64,000 bases of DNA, from NCBI RefSeq assembly GCF_016865585.1, contig NZ_JAESND010000001.1, positions 62,001-126,000 of the forward strand, given 5' to 3'. Every line of letters begins with the position of its first letter. Position 1 is the first letter of the stretch. The notes under the pieces were generated by a model. It had not been told where the DNA came from. It did no database searches and was given only the letters and a program-made list of their open reading frames with translations. The position numbers and the translations under genes are program-made. Positions 23,618-32,533 of the stretch are shown one piece after another. The DNA is from Jeongeupia naejangsanensis (GTDB taxonomy: Bacteria; Pseudomonadota; Gammaproteobacteria; Burkholderiales; Chitinibacteraceae).

Positions 23618-24180
23618 CGCCGCAGCACCAGCTCGACGCGATCTGCGCCGCGCTGCAGGCGACGCTGACCAACCGGACGCAGGCCAGGGCCTGCGTTTTT
23701 CGTCATAGGGCCAGGCATTTCCAGGCGCCGGACATGCCGGCGCTGAATGTTTACGACGGCGTCACCAGTTGCGAGATCTGGAGCGATCCGCCCCGGGTAC
23801 TCAAGTTCGACACCGAACTGATCGTCGTACTGCATATCGCCGGCGGCGAATTGGCCGACGCCGTGGCCAAGCAGCTGCTGGCCGAAGTCGAGGCGGCGAT
23901 CCATGCCAACCCGCGACTGGATGCGACCGGGCAGGGCGACTACCAGCTTGCCGACGAACTGGTACCGGTCCGTTACGAGGCCTTTGCCGACGGCGAACAG
24001 GGGCACGACTACCAGGGCTACGTCACCACGTGGCGCGCGACCTGGTATCAGGACGTCAGCTACCCGACCGAGGGGACGACTCTGCCGTCGCTGCTTGGCG
24101 TCACCACCCGCTACGACCTCGCGCCCGCCGACGGCGCGATCGACGCGACGGACATCGTGCCGCCGCAGGAGAAGACATGA
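23614..24180 (+). CDS. Tail terminator / minor tail-like protein
   Basis: 188 aa, MTPQHQLDAICAALQATLTNRTQARACVF...FDTELIVVLHIAGGELADAVAKQLLAEVEAAIHANPRL...WRATWYQDVSYPTEG. The alternation of an N-terminal helix, strands and one long helix is that of tail-terminator proteins that cap the tail tube and meet the connector. Its place between the connector and the sheath supports this. No exact family was recognised. Confidence 0.6.
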   Translation: MTPQHQLDAICAALQATLTNRTQARACVFRHRARHFQAPDMPALNVYDGVTSCEIWSDPPRVLKFDTELIVVLHIAGGELADAVAKQLLAEVEAAIHANPRLDATGQGDYQLADELVPVRYEAFADGEQGHDYQGYVTTWRATWYQDVSYPTEGTTLPSLLGVTTRYDLAPADGAIDATDIVPPQEKT

Positions 24181-24398
24181 ACAAGACCACCACGAAACCC
24201 GCTGCTCGCGGCAACCGCATCCTCGTGCGGCCCAAGCCCGGGCGGCGCGTGCTTGATCCCGAAACCGGTCAGGCCCTGCCGCCGGACGGCGCATGGGTGG
24301 CCGCGCGCCATCAGGGCCACTGGCTGCGGCGCTACCGCGCCGGCAGCGTGGACTTTCCGGTGCCGGCTGCCGACACCACCACGGAGGATGCAGCGTGA
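24177..24398 (+). CDS. DUF2635-type small phage protein
   Basis: 73 aa, RILVRPKPGRRVLDPETGQALPPDGAWVAARHQGHWLRRYRAGSV. The short basic DUF2635 protein is regularly found directly before Mu-type sheath genes; its function is unknown. ATGA and GTGA overlaps join it to both neighbours. Confidence 0.8.
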   Translation: MNKTTTKPAARGNRILVRPKPGRRVLDPETGQALPPDGAWVAARHQGHWLRRYRAGSVDFPVPAADTTTEDAA

Positions 24399-25861
24399 TC
24401 AGTTTCGACAACATTCCCACCGGCTGGCGTGTGCCGGGCGCGCAGGTCGAGATCAGCAACGTCCGTGCCGGACAGGACCTGTCGCTGCAGCCGTACCGGG
24501 TGCTGCTGATCGCGCAGGCCTTGGCCGATGTCGCGCCGGGCCTGTACCGCGGCACCTCGGCCGATCAGGTGATCTCCCAATGCGGCGACGGCTCGCAGCT
24601 CGCCGGCATGGCCACGGCGTACTTTGCCGCCAACCAGACGACCGAGACCTGGTACTACCCGCTGCAGGACGTCGAGGACGCGGTCGCCGCGGTCTGGACC
24701 GCGACGATCACCGGCCCGGCGAGCGGCGACGGTGCGCTGGTGCTTGATCTGGCCGGCGATATCGTCCGCGTCGGCGTGCTGGCCGGAGACGATACGTCGA
24801 CCATCGCGCAAGCGACCGTCGACGCCGTTGCGGCCGTGACGGGCGCGATGTTCACCGCAGCGCTCGCAGCCGGTACCGGCGTGACCTTCACCGCCCGCAA
24901 TGCCGGTGCCGCCGGCAACGGCATGACGCTCGACCTCAATCCCGATGCCGACGATGCGCTGCCGGCCGGGGTGGCGGTGACGATCAGCCAGACCGTGCAG
25001 GGCGTGACGAATCCGGATCTGTCCGAGGTGGTCGCGGCGATGGGCGACGTGCAGTTCAACATCATCACCCACCCGTACACCGACGCGGCCAATCTGCGCA
25101 TCCTCGACCAGGAACTGGAGAGCCGCTGGGAGCCGCCGCGGCAGATCGAAGGCATGGCGGTATCGGCGGTGATCGAATCGTTCGACGATCTGGCCGACCT
25201 CGGCGACGGACAAAACTCGCCGAACCACATCATCGTCGGCACGCCGGCCATGCCGTCGGCGGTCTGGCGTGTGGCCGGCGGCACCGCCGGGCGGCTGGCG
25301 TTTTCGGCGTCGCAGGATCCGGCCCGACCGTTCCAGACGCTGACGCTGCCCGGGCTGCGCGGCCCGAAGCCGGCGGCGCAGCTGACCGGGACCGAGAACA
25401 ACCTGCTACTGCACGACGGGATCTCGACGCTGGCGACGATGACCGACCGCACCGTGGCGATCCAGCGCCTGATCACCACCTACCGGACCAATGCGCTGGG
25501 CGCCGCAGACGCGAGCTACCTCGACCCGAACACGCGGCTGACGCTGGCCGCGATCCGCTACGACTGGCGCAACTATGTACTGAACAAGCTGCTCGGCGGC
25601 CGCTACAAGGTCGGCAAGGATGGCACCAAGTTCGGCGCCGGCCAGCCGGTCATGACGCCGAAGGGCCTCGAGGCCGAGGCCGTGTCGCGCTTCAAGCTCT
25701 GGATGGATCGCGGCTGGGTCCAGGACCTCGAGACGTTCAAGACCAACCTGCATGCCGAGATCGACAGCGCCGACCCGACCCACCTGAACCTGCTGATGGT
25801 GCCGGATCTGGTCGTGCCGCTGCTGATGGTCGGCACCCGCATCGAATTCGTGAGGGGATGA
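24395..25861 (+). CDS. Contractile tail sheath protein (Mu gpL-like)
   Basis: Forms the contractile sheath around the tail tube. The GTG start overlaps the DUF2635 stop. The 488-aa product begins ISFDNIPTGWRVPGAQVEISN and carries the Mu sheath features: QPYRVLLIAQ, an inserted beta domain (TITGPASGDGALVLDLAGD...FTARNAGAAGNGMTLDLN), FNIITHPYTDAANLRILDQELESRW, and the C-terminal LTLAAIRYDWRNYVLNKLLGGRYK. Its presence shows that the virion would be a myovirus, even though the head genes are lambda-like. Confidence 0.93.
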   Translation: MISFDNIPTGWRVPGAQVEISNVRAGQDLSLQPYRVLLIAQALADVAPGLYRGTSADQVISQCGDGSQLAGMATAYFAANQTTETWYYPLQDVEDAVAAVWTATITGPASGDGALVLDLAGDIVRVGVLAGDDTSTIAQATVDAVAAVTGAMFTAALAAGTGVTFTARNAGAAGNGMTLDLNPDADDALPAGVAVTISQTVQGVTNPDLSEVVAAMGDVQFNIITHPYTDAANLRILDQELESRWEPPRQIEGMAVSAVIESFDDLADLGDGQNSPNHIIVGTPAMPSAVWRVAGGTAGRLAFSASQDPARPFQTLTLPGLRGPKPAAQLTGTENNLLLHDGISTLATMTDRTVAIQRLITTYRTNALGAADASYLDPNTRLTLAAIRYDWRNYVLNKLLGGRYKVGKDGTKFGAGQPVMTPKGLEAEAVSRFKLWMDRGWVQDLETFKTNLHAEIDSADPTHLNLLMVPDLVVPLLMVGTRIEFVRG

Positions 25862-25863
25862 GC

Positions 25864-26232
25864 ATGGCCACACAGAACCGCCGGGCCGGGACGATCTACT
25901 TCAAGGTCGACGGCTACCAGTACGACGCCAAGGGCGACTTCACCTACAACCTCGGCAACCCGAAGCGGGAAGGGATCATCGGCGCCGACGGCATCCACGG
26001 CTTCAAGGAAACGCCGCAGCTGCCCTACATCGAGGGCAAGTTGACCGACAAGGCCGATCTCGACCTCGACAAGCTGACCCTGCTCGACGACGTGACCGTC
26101 ACGCTCGAGCTGGCCAACGGCAAGGTCATTACCGGCGCGAACATGTGGTACGCGGCCGACGGCAACGGCAGTACCGGCGAGGCCGAGCTCGACGTGCGCT
26201 TCGAAGGCAAGACCAAACTCGAGGAGATCTGA
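25864..26232 (+). CDS. Tail tube protein (Mu gpM-like)
   Basis: 122 aa, RRAGTIYFKVDGYQYDAKGDFTYNLG..KREGIIGADGIHGFKETPQLPYIEGKLTD, the Mu-type tube family. ATG 25864 has GAGGGG about 7 bases upstream; ATG 25858 is too close to it. Directly after the sheath, as in Mu. Confidence 0.9.
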   Translation: MATQNRRAGTIYFKVDGYQYDAKGDFTYNLGNPKREGIIGADGIHGFKETPQLPYIEGKLTDKADLDLDKLTLLDDVTVTLELANGKVITGANMWYAADGNGSTGEAELDVRFEGKTKLEEI

Positions 26233-26234
26233 AC

Positions 26235-26600
26235 ATGAACGAAGCAATGGATATGCACGCCGACCAGTCGCCGCTCGAGGCGCTGATCGACGAACTCGAC
26301 AACCTGAGCATCGACGCCAACGGCCGGCTGAATCTGGCGCTGAACACGCCACTCGAGGACGAGGACGGCAACCCGGTGTCGGTGCTGGTATTCCGGCGCG
26401 ATCCGTGTGCCGGCGACCTGCGCGACGCCAAGGTGCAGAACCTGATCGCCGGCAAGGCTGACGATGTGCTGGCCTTGCTAGGCCGGCTGTGCGGACTGCC
26501 GCTGCCGCGGATCCGCAAGCTCGATCTGGGCGACATGGCGACGGCTTCGCTGGTGATCGGGTGTTTTTTCGTGCCTGGCCGGCGAACTGGCAAAAAGTGA
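26235..26600 (+). CDS. Tail assembly chaperone, short (zero-frame) form
   Basis: The 121-aa product is acidic and helical (SPLEALIDELDNLSID..NGRLNLALNTPLEDEDGN), as Mu gp41-type chaperones that bind the tape measure during tail assembly. It ends VIGCFFVPGRRTGKK just after a slippery heptamer, and a longer frameshift form is encoded (separate entry). It is placed between the tube and tape-measure genes, where most long-tailed phages encode such a frameshifted pair. Confidence 0.85.
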   Translation: MNEAMDMHADQSPLEALIDELDNLSIDANGRLNLALNTPLEDEDGNPVSVLVFRRDPCAGDLRDAKVQNLIAGKADDVLALLGRLCGLPLPRIRKLDLGDMATASLVIGCFFVPGRRTGKK

Positions 26601-26725
26601 TCGGGGCGCTGGCCCTGAACTGTTCGTTCGGCATGGCCGAGCTGGAGGCCCTCGATCTCGAGGGCCTTTTGTTCTGGAATGCCCTGATCAAGGAAACGCT
26701 CGATGAGTGCACCGGCCCAGGCTGA
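26564..26725 (+). CDS. -1 frameshift extension of the tail assembly chaperone (long form)
   Basis: In zero frame the sequence reads TGT TTT TTC; the heptamer T TTT TTC (26564-26570) is a canonical X XXY YYZ slippery site. A -1 slip continues at codon CGT (26570) as RAWPANWQKVIGALALNCSF, then MAELEALDLEGLLFWNALI, and stops at 26723-26725. The extension is typical of the C-terminal domain that binds tail tube subunits. It overlaps the tape-measure start by 23 bases. The full long protein would be residues 1-112 of the short form plus about 51 residues. Confidence 0.85.
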   Translation, partial: FFRAWPANWQKVIGALALNCSFGMAELEALDLEGLLFWNALIKETLDECTGPG

Positions 26726-28346
26726 ATTTGTCGTCACGGCCACCGACAGGGCGACCGCGACGCTCGACCGCATCCTGAAGAAATTCGGGCAGTTCAATGC
26801 TCCGGTGACGCGGATGCAGCGCGCGTTCGCCCGCTTCGGCCGGTCGGCCGGACTGGAACGATTCGGCAAGTCGGTCGCCGGCGTATGGGAGAAGAGCAGA
26901 AACGTCGGTGGCGAGATCGGTTCGCTGATGCTGAAGGGCGCCGGGGTGGCCGCAACCGCCGGCTACCTGTTCAAGAAGCAGTTCCTCGACGTCGCGTCGT
27001 CGTTCGAGAAGATGCAGGCGGTGCTCGAGACGACCGAAGGCAGTCAGGCCGGGGCGAAGCGCGCGATGGACTGGGTGAGCCAGTTTGCGGCCCAGACGCC
27101 GTACGAGCTTGATCAGGTCACCGAGGCCTACGTGCGCCTGCGCACCTACGGGCTGGATCCGACCAAGGGACTGATGCAGTCCTTGGGCGACACCTCGGCA
27201 GCGATGGGCAAGCCGCTGATGCAGTCGGTCGAAGCAATCGCCGACGCGGTCACCGGCGAATACGAGCGGCTGAAGGAGCTGGGCATCAGGGCGTCGACCA
27301 AGGGCAACGCGACGACCTTCGCGTACACCGACAGATCGGGACAGCAGCGCTTGGCCACGGTCAACAAGAACAACCGGCAGGCGATCCAGCAGACGCTGGA
27401 AACGATCTGGAACGACAAGTACGCCGGCGCGATGGGTCGGCTGTCGTCGACCTGGTCGGGGATGCTCTCGAACCTGATGGACCAGTGGACCCGCTTCGCC
27501 AACATGGTGATGGCGACCGGGCTGTTCGACTGGCTCAAGGGCAAGCTGTCGGGCTGGCTCGACGAGATCAACCGGCTGGCCGCGAATGGCCAGCTGCAGG
27601 CATGGGCCACCAAGACCGGGCAGATGATCCGCGACGGCTTCCAGCAGGCGTGGAGCGCCGGCAAGGCTTTCTTCGAGGGCGTGCAGCAGTTCGTCGGCTT
27701 CGTCGGCGGCTGGGGCAACGCCTTCAAGCTGTTGGCCCTGGTGCTGGCCGGGCCGCTGCTGATGTCGCTGGTGAGCCTGACCACTGCCGTCTGGTCGCTC
27801 GGTGTGGCGCTGTATGCGACCCCGGTCGGCTGGATTGTCGCCGGACTGGCCGCGGTCGCCGTCGCCGCGACGGTGCTGTACCTGAGCTGGTCCAAAAGCG
27901 TCGGCGAGATCGAAGGCTTGTGGGACGGGGTGGTCAAGACCTTCCGGTGGGGTGTCGACCTCGTCACCAGACTATTCAAGGACTTCACTCCGCTGGGCTG
28001 GATCGTCGACGGCATCGTCAACGCCAAGGGACCGCTGGCCGGGTTTTTCAGGTGGATCCGGGACAAGCTGTCTGTACTTGCCATCGGCCAAGGTGGTGAG
28101 TCGGACGATCGCGGCATCGACCAGCAAAAGGTCTGGCAAAGCGTCGCGCCGCCGGTGACGCCGGCACCAGTGGTGATGAAGCCGGCCGGGCAGGGTGGGG
28201 CCGGCAATGCTCAAACAACCACACCGGGCGCACGGATCGCCGTGGACTTCAGCGGCATGCCCCGCGGTGTGCGCACCACCACCACGGTGGATCCGGGCGT
28301 CGTGCTGGACCAGTCGCTGGGCTATTCGCAAACGGGGGTGTACTGA
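26703..28346 (+). CDS. Tape measure protein
   Basis: 547 aa; sets the tail length. It has an N-terminal helical region, a TP901-like core (FEKMQAVLETTEGSQAGAKRAMDWVSQFAAQTPYEL, DQVTEAYVRLRTYGLDPTKG, VEAIADAVTGEYERLKELGI), a hydrophobic block of two or three transmembrane-like segments (FKLLALVLAGPLLMSLVSLT; IVAGLAAVAVAATVLYLSW) and a Pro/Gly-rich C-terminus. It is short for a tape measure, implying a short tail. Stop and next start overlap at TGATG. Confidence 0.9.
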   Translation: MSAPAQAEFVVTATDRATATLDRILKKFGQFNAPVTRMQRAFARFGRSAGLERFGKSVAGVWEKSRNVGGEIGSLMLKGAGVAATAGYLFKKQFLDVASSFEKMQAVLETTEGSQAGAKRAMDWVSQFAAQTPYELDQVTEAYVRLRTYGLDPTKGLMQSLGDTSAAMGKPLMQSVEAIADAVTGEYERLKELGIRASTKGNATTFAYTDRSGQQRLATVNKNNRQAIQQTLETIWNDKYAGAMGRLSSTWSGMLSNLMDQWTRFANMVMATGLFDWLKGKLSGWLDEINRLAANGQLQAWATKTGQMIRDGFQQAWSAGKAFFEGVQQFVGFVGGWGNAFKLLALVLAGPLLMSLVSLTTAVWSLGVALYATPVGWIVAGLAAVAVAATVLYLSWSKSVGEIEGLWDGVVKTFRWGVDLVTRLFKDFTPLGWIVDGIVNAKGPLAGFFRWIRDKLSVLAIGQGGESDDRGIDQQKVWQSVAPPVTPAPVVMKPAGQGGAGNAQTTTPGARIAVDFSGMPRGVRTTTTVDPGVVLDQSLGYSQTGVY

Positions 28347-29635
28347 TGGCGAGATCAAGCAAGTACGACCAGTGGCGCAAGACGCTGAAGCCGGCCAGCT
28401 GGCGCGGTATCCGCTTCCTCGTCGAGGATTGCCTTGAATCCGGCGGCCGTCGCGTCGACGTCAGCGAATACCCGTTCCGGGACGAACCGTTCGTGGTCGA
28501 CCTCGGCGCCAAGGCCGGCGAACTGCTGGTCTCGGGCTACCTGCTGGCGTCGGAGCTCGGTGCCGCACTGTGGCCGACATCGCAGCAGCTGTTCGACGCC
28601 CTGCAGAACGACGGCAGCCCCGGCGAGCTGGTGCTGCCCGAGGGCGGTTCCCAACAGCGCCGGCCGATGGGGATCGCGCGCCGCACCTGCTCGAACGACC
28701 CCGGCATCGTCCGTTTCGATCTGACCTTCGCACCGCTGGGCAGGAACGAATTCCCGACCCGAACCACCGATGCACAAAGCGGCGTCCGCGAAGCCGGCGC
28801 CGCGACCGTCGATGGTGCCACGGCCTCGATGGCGTCGGTCTGGTCGGTCATCGGCCAGTCCAGTGCCGCGCTGGAGAGACTGGCCAAGCAGGTCGAAGGC
28901 TATGTCGATCAACTGACCGAGCTCGCCGGCATGGGCGATCTGCTCTCGGGCCTGAACGACCTGATCCTGCAGGGCACGCGCATCAGCAATGACATCGCCC
29001 GGCTGATCCGGGCACCGGAGGAACTGGCGCAGCAGCTGACCAGCATGACGGCCTCGGTCGGACGGATGTTCTCGCGCCCGGCCGATGCGGTACGCAGCTA
29101 CCAGAGCTTCTTCGACGGTCTGCGCCCGAAAGGCGCGCCCCGCGCCAGTACGCCCCAGCCCGCGCAACCCAAGGCCGGCGTGCCGAGGGATCCGTACAGC
29201 CTGGCCCCGCCACCCGACAACAGCAGGACACTGACCGAGCTGATGGAACGCAGCAGCCTGAGCGAGGCGGGCATCCTGCTGCCGTCGGCGACGTACACGA
29301 CCTGGGACGACGCCCGCGCCGCCTGCGACCAGTTGGTGCAGCGAATCGACCGGATCCTGCCGGCGGCACCGGATGCTGTTTACGAGCCGCTGTCGTTGCT
29401 AAGAATCGGGTTGCTGTCCACCGTACCGGATCCGGCCGAGCGGCTACCGCGACGGGTCACGGTAACGCCGCCGACCACGCTACCGACACTGGTGCTGGCC
29501 TACAGCTACTGCGGCGATCCGTATCAGGCTGACGATCTGGTGCAGCGAAACGGAATCAATCGGCCTGGGTTCGTGCCGGGTAACGAGCTGCTTCAGGTCA
29601 TCGCATGTCAGCCGTTCAAGGCTGGAGAAGCATGA
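28346..29635 (+). CDS. Mu gpN-like tail/DNA circularisation protein
   Basis: The 429-aa product has the N-terminal DNA_circ_N signature (WRKTLKPASWRGIRFLVEDCLESGGRRVDVSEYPFRDEPFVVDLG) and a helical middle region. In Mu the homologue is a tail/baseplate protein; the name comes from a distant member. The C-terminus (GNELLQVIACQPFKAGEA) differs from that of the diverged second copy of the 3' end at 30415-30802, which ends NEPLLIVTLQQH. This suggests that the present 3' end was brought in with the accessory DNA that follows. Confidence 0.88.
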   Translation: MARSSKYDQWRKTLKPASWRGIRFLVEDCLESGGRRVDVSEYPFRDEPFVVDLGAKAGELLVSGYLLASELGAALWPTSQQLFDALQNDGSPGELVLPEGGSQQRRPMGIARRTCSNDPGIVRFDLTFAPLGRNEFPTRTTDAQSGVREAGAATVDGATASMASVWSVIGQSSAALERLAKQVEGYVDQLTELAGMGDLLSGLNDLILQGTRISNDIARLIRAPEELAQQLTSMTASVGRMFSRPADAVRSYQSFFDGLRPKGAPRASTPQPAQPKAGVPRDPYSLAPPPDNSRTLTELMERSSLSEAGILLPSATYTTWDDARAACDQLVQRIDRILPAAPDAVYEPLSLLRIGLLSTVPDPAERLPRRVTVTPPTTLPTLVLAYSYCGDPYQADDLVQRNGINRPGFVPGNELLQVIACQPFKAGEA

Positions 29636-29793
29636 AGTAGAGGAACAGCAAGCCGGCAAGGATGGAAACAAAGTGCACTGAAAATACACCGAAAAGGACG
29701 CATGGCGATGTGCCTTCCGCTGTTTAGATGAACACAATCTGCTGGCAGCGGGGAGTAGCTTTAAAAGAATGGATCACGGCATTCACAGTGAGG

Positions 29794-30312
29794 CTACTTT
29801 TTTTGCTCTTGATCCATCAGTGCCAGTCTGAGGTGATCCTCAATAAATCCCGCCTTGAAGGCGCTGTAGCGACGTAGTTCGTTTTCACTTGCTAAAATCG
29901 CGGCACGTTTTATTTCAGCATACTGTTCTGCGACATCTTCATTTTTTATAAGATAGTTACGAAATGCAAGAAGCTTGATGATATGTTCATCGCCGATGGC
30001 AAAAGCATGGATCTGGTGGCTGCGTTGATCCCCGCCCTTGGAAAAATATCTGCGATTTGGAATGCCATATTCTCCACGTGCCGTATATCCGATATTTGTC
30101 ATTGCGGGATTCAAGTTATCCAGGTCGTCAAGATCAACAACCTCCAGCAAAATGTCGATGACAGGTTTTGCTGCCAAGCCTGGTACTGAAGTGCTGCCGA
30201 CATGATGGATTTTCGAAAGCACCTTGCCAAGTGTAACCTGCAACAGAGCTGATTCCTCAGCAAACAGGCTTGGCCACTGTTTGTTGTAAGCAACAATTTC
30301 TATTTTTCTCAT
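29794..30312 (-). CDS. GrpB-family (UPF0157) nucleotidyltransferase-fold protein
   Basis: 172 aa with the family hallmarks: VGSTSVPGLAAKPVIDILLEV near the N-terminus (the GS and Asp pair of a nucleotidyltransferase fold), YGIPNRRYFSKG, HQIHAFAIGDEHI and LAFRNYLIKNEDVAEQYAEIK. GrpB proteins occur as single domains or fused to CoaE; their substrate is unknown. ATG 30312 is preferred over a TTG five codons upstream. It is on the opposite strand to the tail genes and markedly AT-richer, lying between the two copies of the gpN 3' end, so it is cargo. Confidence 0.85.
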   Translation of the reverse strand: MRKIEIVAYNKQWPSLFAEESALLQVTLGKVLSKIHHVGSTSVPGLAAKPVIDILLEVVDLDDLDNLNPAMTNIGYTARGEYGIPNRRYFSKGGDQRSHQIHAFAIGDEHIIKLLAFRNYLIKNEDVAEQYAEIKRAAILASENELRRYSAFKAGFIEDHLRLALMDQEQKK

Positions 30313-30414
30313 AAATAGCTCGGCCAACTTTCGTTAATTCATCAATTTAACGTTTACATGCCATTTTTGCTACCGTGATTTTTTGTGTCTTGGATAAGTG
30401 CTAGCACGCCAAAA

Positions 30415-30802
30415 TGACCGAACCGAAGGAGCGCAGCAGCCTGGGCGAGGGGTGCATCCTGCTGCCGTCGGCGACGTACACAACCTGGGACGACGCCCGT
30501 GCCGCCTGCGACCAAGTGGTGTAGCGGATCGATCGGATCCTGCCGGCGGCCCCGGACACCGTGTACGAGCCATTGTCGCTGCTGCGAATCGGTCTGCTGT
30601 CCACCGTGCCGGATCCGGCAGAGCGGCTACCGCGACTGGTCACGGTGACGCCGCCAACCACGCTACCGGCACTGGTGTTGGCCTACAGCTACTGCGGCGA
30701 TCCGTATCAGGCCGATGATCTGGTACCGCGTAACGGCATCAGCCGGCCGGGGTTTGTGCCGGGCAACGAACCACTTCTGATCGTCACATTACAGCAGCAC
30801 TA
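30415..30802 (+). pseudogene. Diverged second copy of the gpN 3' end
   Basis: About 388 bp is colinear with 29232-29619 at a constant offset of 1183 bp without gaps, differing mainly at third codon positions. In the gpN frame a TAG (30522-30524) replaces CAG and there is no start, so it is a remnant. Its end (GNEPLLIVTLQQH then TAG) looks like a natural gpN terminus. The layout suggests that the original gpN 3' end was displaced when accessory DNA carrying a replacement 3' end was inserted. Confidence 0.88.
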
Positions 30803-30831
30803 GGGGCACAATGAAGCGACAAGAACGGGGT

Positions 30832-31626
30832 TTAATCCCGTAACAATCGAACTGCGCACAGGCTGTACCTAGGAAAATTGCCGCCAATCTCAATTGCTGT
30901 CGGGCGGAGAATGACAGCAGGTGTGAAGCTACCGCTTTCATCCATCCAGTAGCAGGCCACACCTTTTCCCGGCGGAGATTCCCATCTTTGGGGTTTTCCA
31001 TCCGGTGCGCTAAATATTCCACTGTCTCGGAGATTGATTAGCGATGCACCTCCGGGAGTCAGTGCTTCTCGCGCGCCGCTGCCGTAGGTCGCGAGTAGGC
31101 GCTCCCATTCGGCACGTTTTGGAAGGTGCCAGCCGGGCATGATTCCTACTGTCCGAGCGCTGGCACGATCGTAGAGACGCTCACCGGATGGCTCGACAAT
31201 GTTCTTTCCCTTGGCGACTCGGAGGTTTTCGCCCAACCAAGTTTGCCCATTGACGGTTACGATTCGGTACGTATGTTCATCGGCAGGGTTCAGTTCATTC
31301 TCAATAAAAGGAGTCATCGGATCGACGGGACGCAAAGGCTTGTCGAAAATCCGCTGAAGGCCCGGCGCCACAGCCACTTGCCCCGACCATTGGTATTTTC
31401 CGTCGACAGATCGCAGCCAGAGAACATGCTCACCAGGGAAAATGGAGAATATTTTTGGCTCGCGAGCAATAACGGCACCTGCTTGTTCGCCATCAATGCT
31501 GACTTGTGCATCGTGTTCCGAAATGATCAGAAGGCGTGAAGACTCTGCCAATACTAGCGTCGGTAAAAAGCTTGTTAGAAAAATTAGTGCCCTGATTGTG
31601 ATTGACATGTTAAAGGTAGCTTTCAT
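30832..31626 (-). CDS. Secreted protein with FISUMP-type domain
   Basis: 264 aa from ATG 31626 (an alternative start, MSITIRAL, is at 31608). It has a clear signal peptide (IRALIFLTSFLPTLVLA), a PEGA-like beta segment (RLLIISEHDAQVSIDGEQAG, then FSIFPGEHVLWLRS), and a C-terminal Fibrobacter-succinogenes-major-paralogous-like domain: GQTWLGENLRVAKG (127-140), GWHLPKRAEWERLLATYG (165-182) and a final YSLCAVRLLRD. FISUMP domains are extracellular with unknown ligand. It is antisense to the tail operon and is cargo expected to reach the periplasm or surface of the lysogen. Confidence 0.8.
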   Translation of the reverse strand: MKATFNMSITIRALIFLTSFLPTLVLAESSRLLIISEHDAQVSIDGEQAGAVIAREPKIFSIFPGEHVLWLRSVDGKYQWSGQVAVAPGLQRIFDKPLRPVDPMTPFIENELNPADEHTYRIVTVNGQTWLGENLRVAKGKNIVEPSGERLYDRASARTVGIMPGWHLPKRAEWERLLATYGSGAREALTPGGASLINLRDSGIFSAPDGKPQRWESPPGKGVACYWMDESGSFTPAVILRPTAIEIGGNFPRYSLCAVRLLRD

Positions 31627-31838
31627 CGTCGTGAAATATTCCGAATGAGTTAGATGGGTCGATTTGATCCGATGTGGCAATTAAAAATTGAGGGCAAGTC
31701 AAGTAAAGTGGCGGATCGACTTAGATTTGAATGAAATATTAAGCTATGTCGAATGAATTCAAGGTGCGGAGGTTTCCGATTCTCACGCTCTGGGGCGTAA
31801 TCGCATGGTGTATTCTGCAGTGCAGAACTATGCGTCAT

Positions 31839-32507
31839 CTATTGCACGCAGAGGAATATTCCAGAAACCTTTCTGAAGAGTGCATCTTGGCGCTGTGAGC
31901 AGCTTAGTCTCGTAGATGCGAGGTTGACCTTGTAGGGGGAGCAATAAATTTTTGCCTCAACAAGCCAGTTATTCTTCATGCGCTCGCAGTTATCCGCCAA
32001 TGCTCCTGCTTCCTCTATGACATGTTCTTTTTGGGTAGGAATGGGAGGTTTGGGGGAGGGCGTTGCTGTAGTCGACGGCGTAGGTGATGCGGGGGGTGAG
32101 GGCGTTGGACTAGGAGTAGGTGGAATTGTATTGTTAAAAATGCAGATATCTGCTGATACACTTACAACGACTGGTCGACTCCAAGTCTTAAAGGCAAGCC
32201 TTACTTGCTCGCCGTTAGCCGAAACTGTCGGAGCAGGGATGCTTGAAAAACCGCATGGGGTGCCGCCAGAACAAGAGGCTGATGGATTTTTAAAAAACGC
32301 CCCCATATCCTTGAATTTTTTATCCATATCCAAGATTAGGGTTTGCATGGGTCGGGCACTTTCCCAGTCACGACAATGCTTGCTGCAATGCCAGTCTGGC
32401 GTAGTTACTGAATTTGAAACTTTATTTATGCACTCGATGCCGGCAAAGGCATAAGAACTTGCCAAGGTAAGTCCAAGAATGGATATTGTGCCGCCAATTT
32501 TTCTCAT
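31839..32507 (-). CDS. Secreted Cys-rich protein with Pro/Thr/Ser linker
   Basis: 222 aa. Signal peptide MRKIGGTISILGLTLASSYAFAG, then a Cys-rich domain (IECINKVS, HCSKHCRDW, SCSGGTPCGF, ADICIFNN), a low-complexity PTPSPTPSPPASPTPS linker of about 30 residues, and a second short Cys-containing domain (DNCERMKNNW, IYCSPYK, SCSQRQD, FLCVQ). The even number of Cys residues suggests disulfides in the periplasm. No family is recognised. AT-rich, antisense to the tail operon, part of the accessory zone. Confidence 0.7.
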   Translation of the reverse strand: MRKIGGTISILGLTLASSYAFAGIECINKVSNSVTTPDWHCSKHCRDWESARPMQTLILDMDKKFKDMGAFFKNPSASCSGGTPCGFSSIPAPTVSANGEQVRLAFKTWSRPVVVSVSADICIFNNTIPPTPSPTPSPPASPTPSTTATPSPKPPIPTQKEHVIEEAGALADNCERMKNNWLVEAKIYCSPYKVNLASTRLSCSQRQDALFRKVSGIFLCVQ

Positions 32508-32533
32508 TGTTTTTCCTTCTGATTTTTGGGTGG

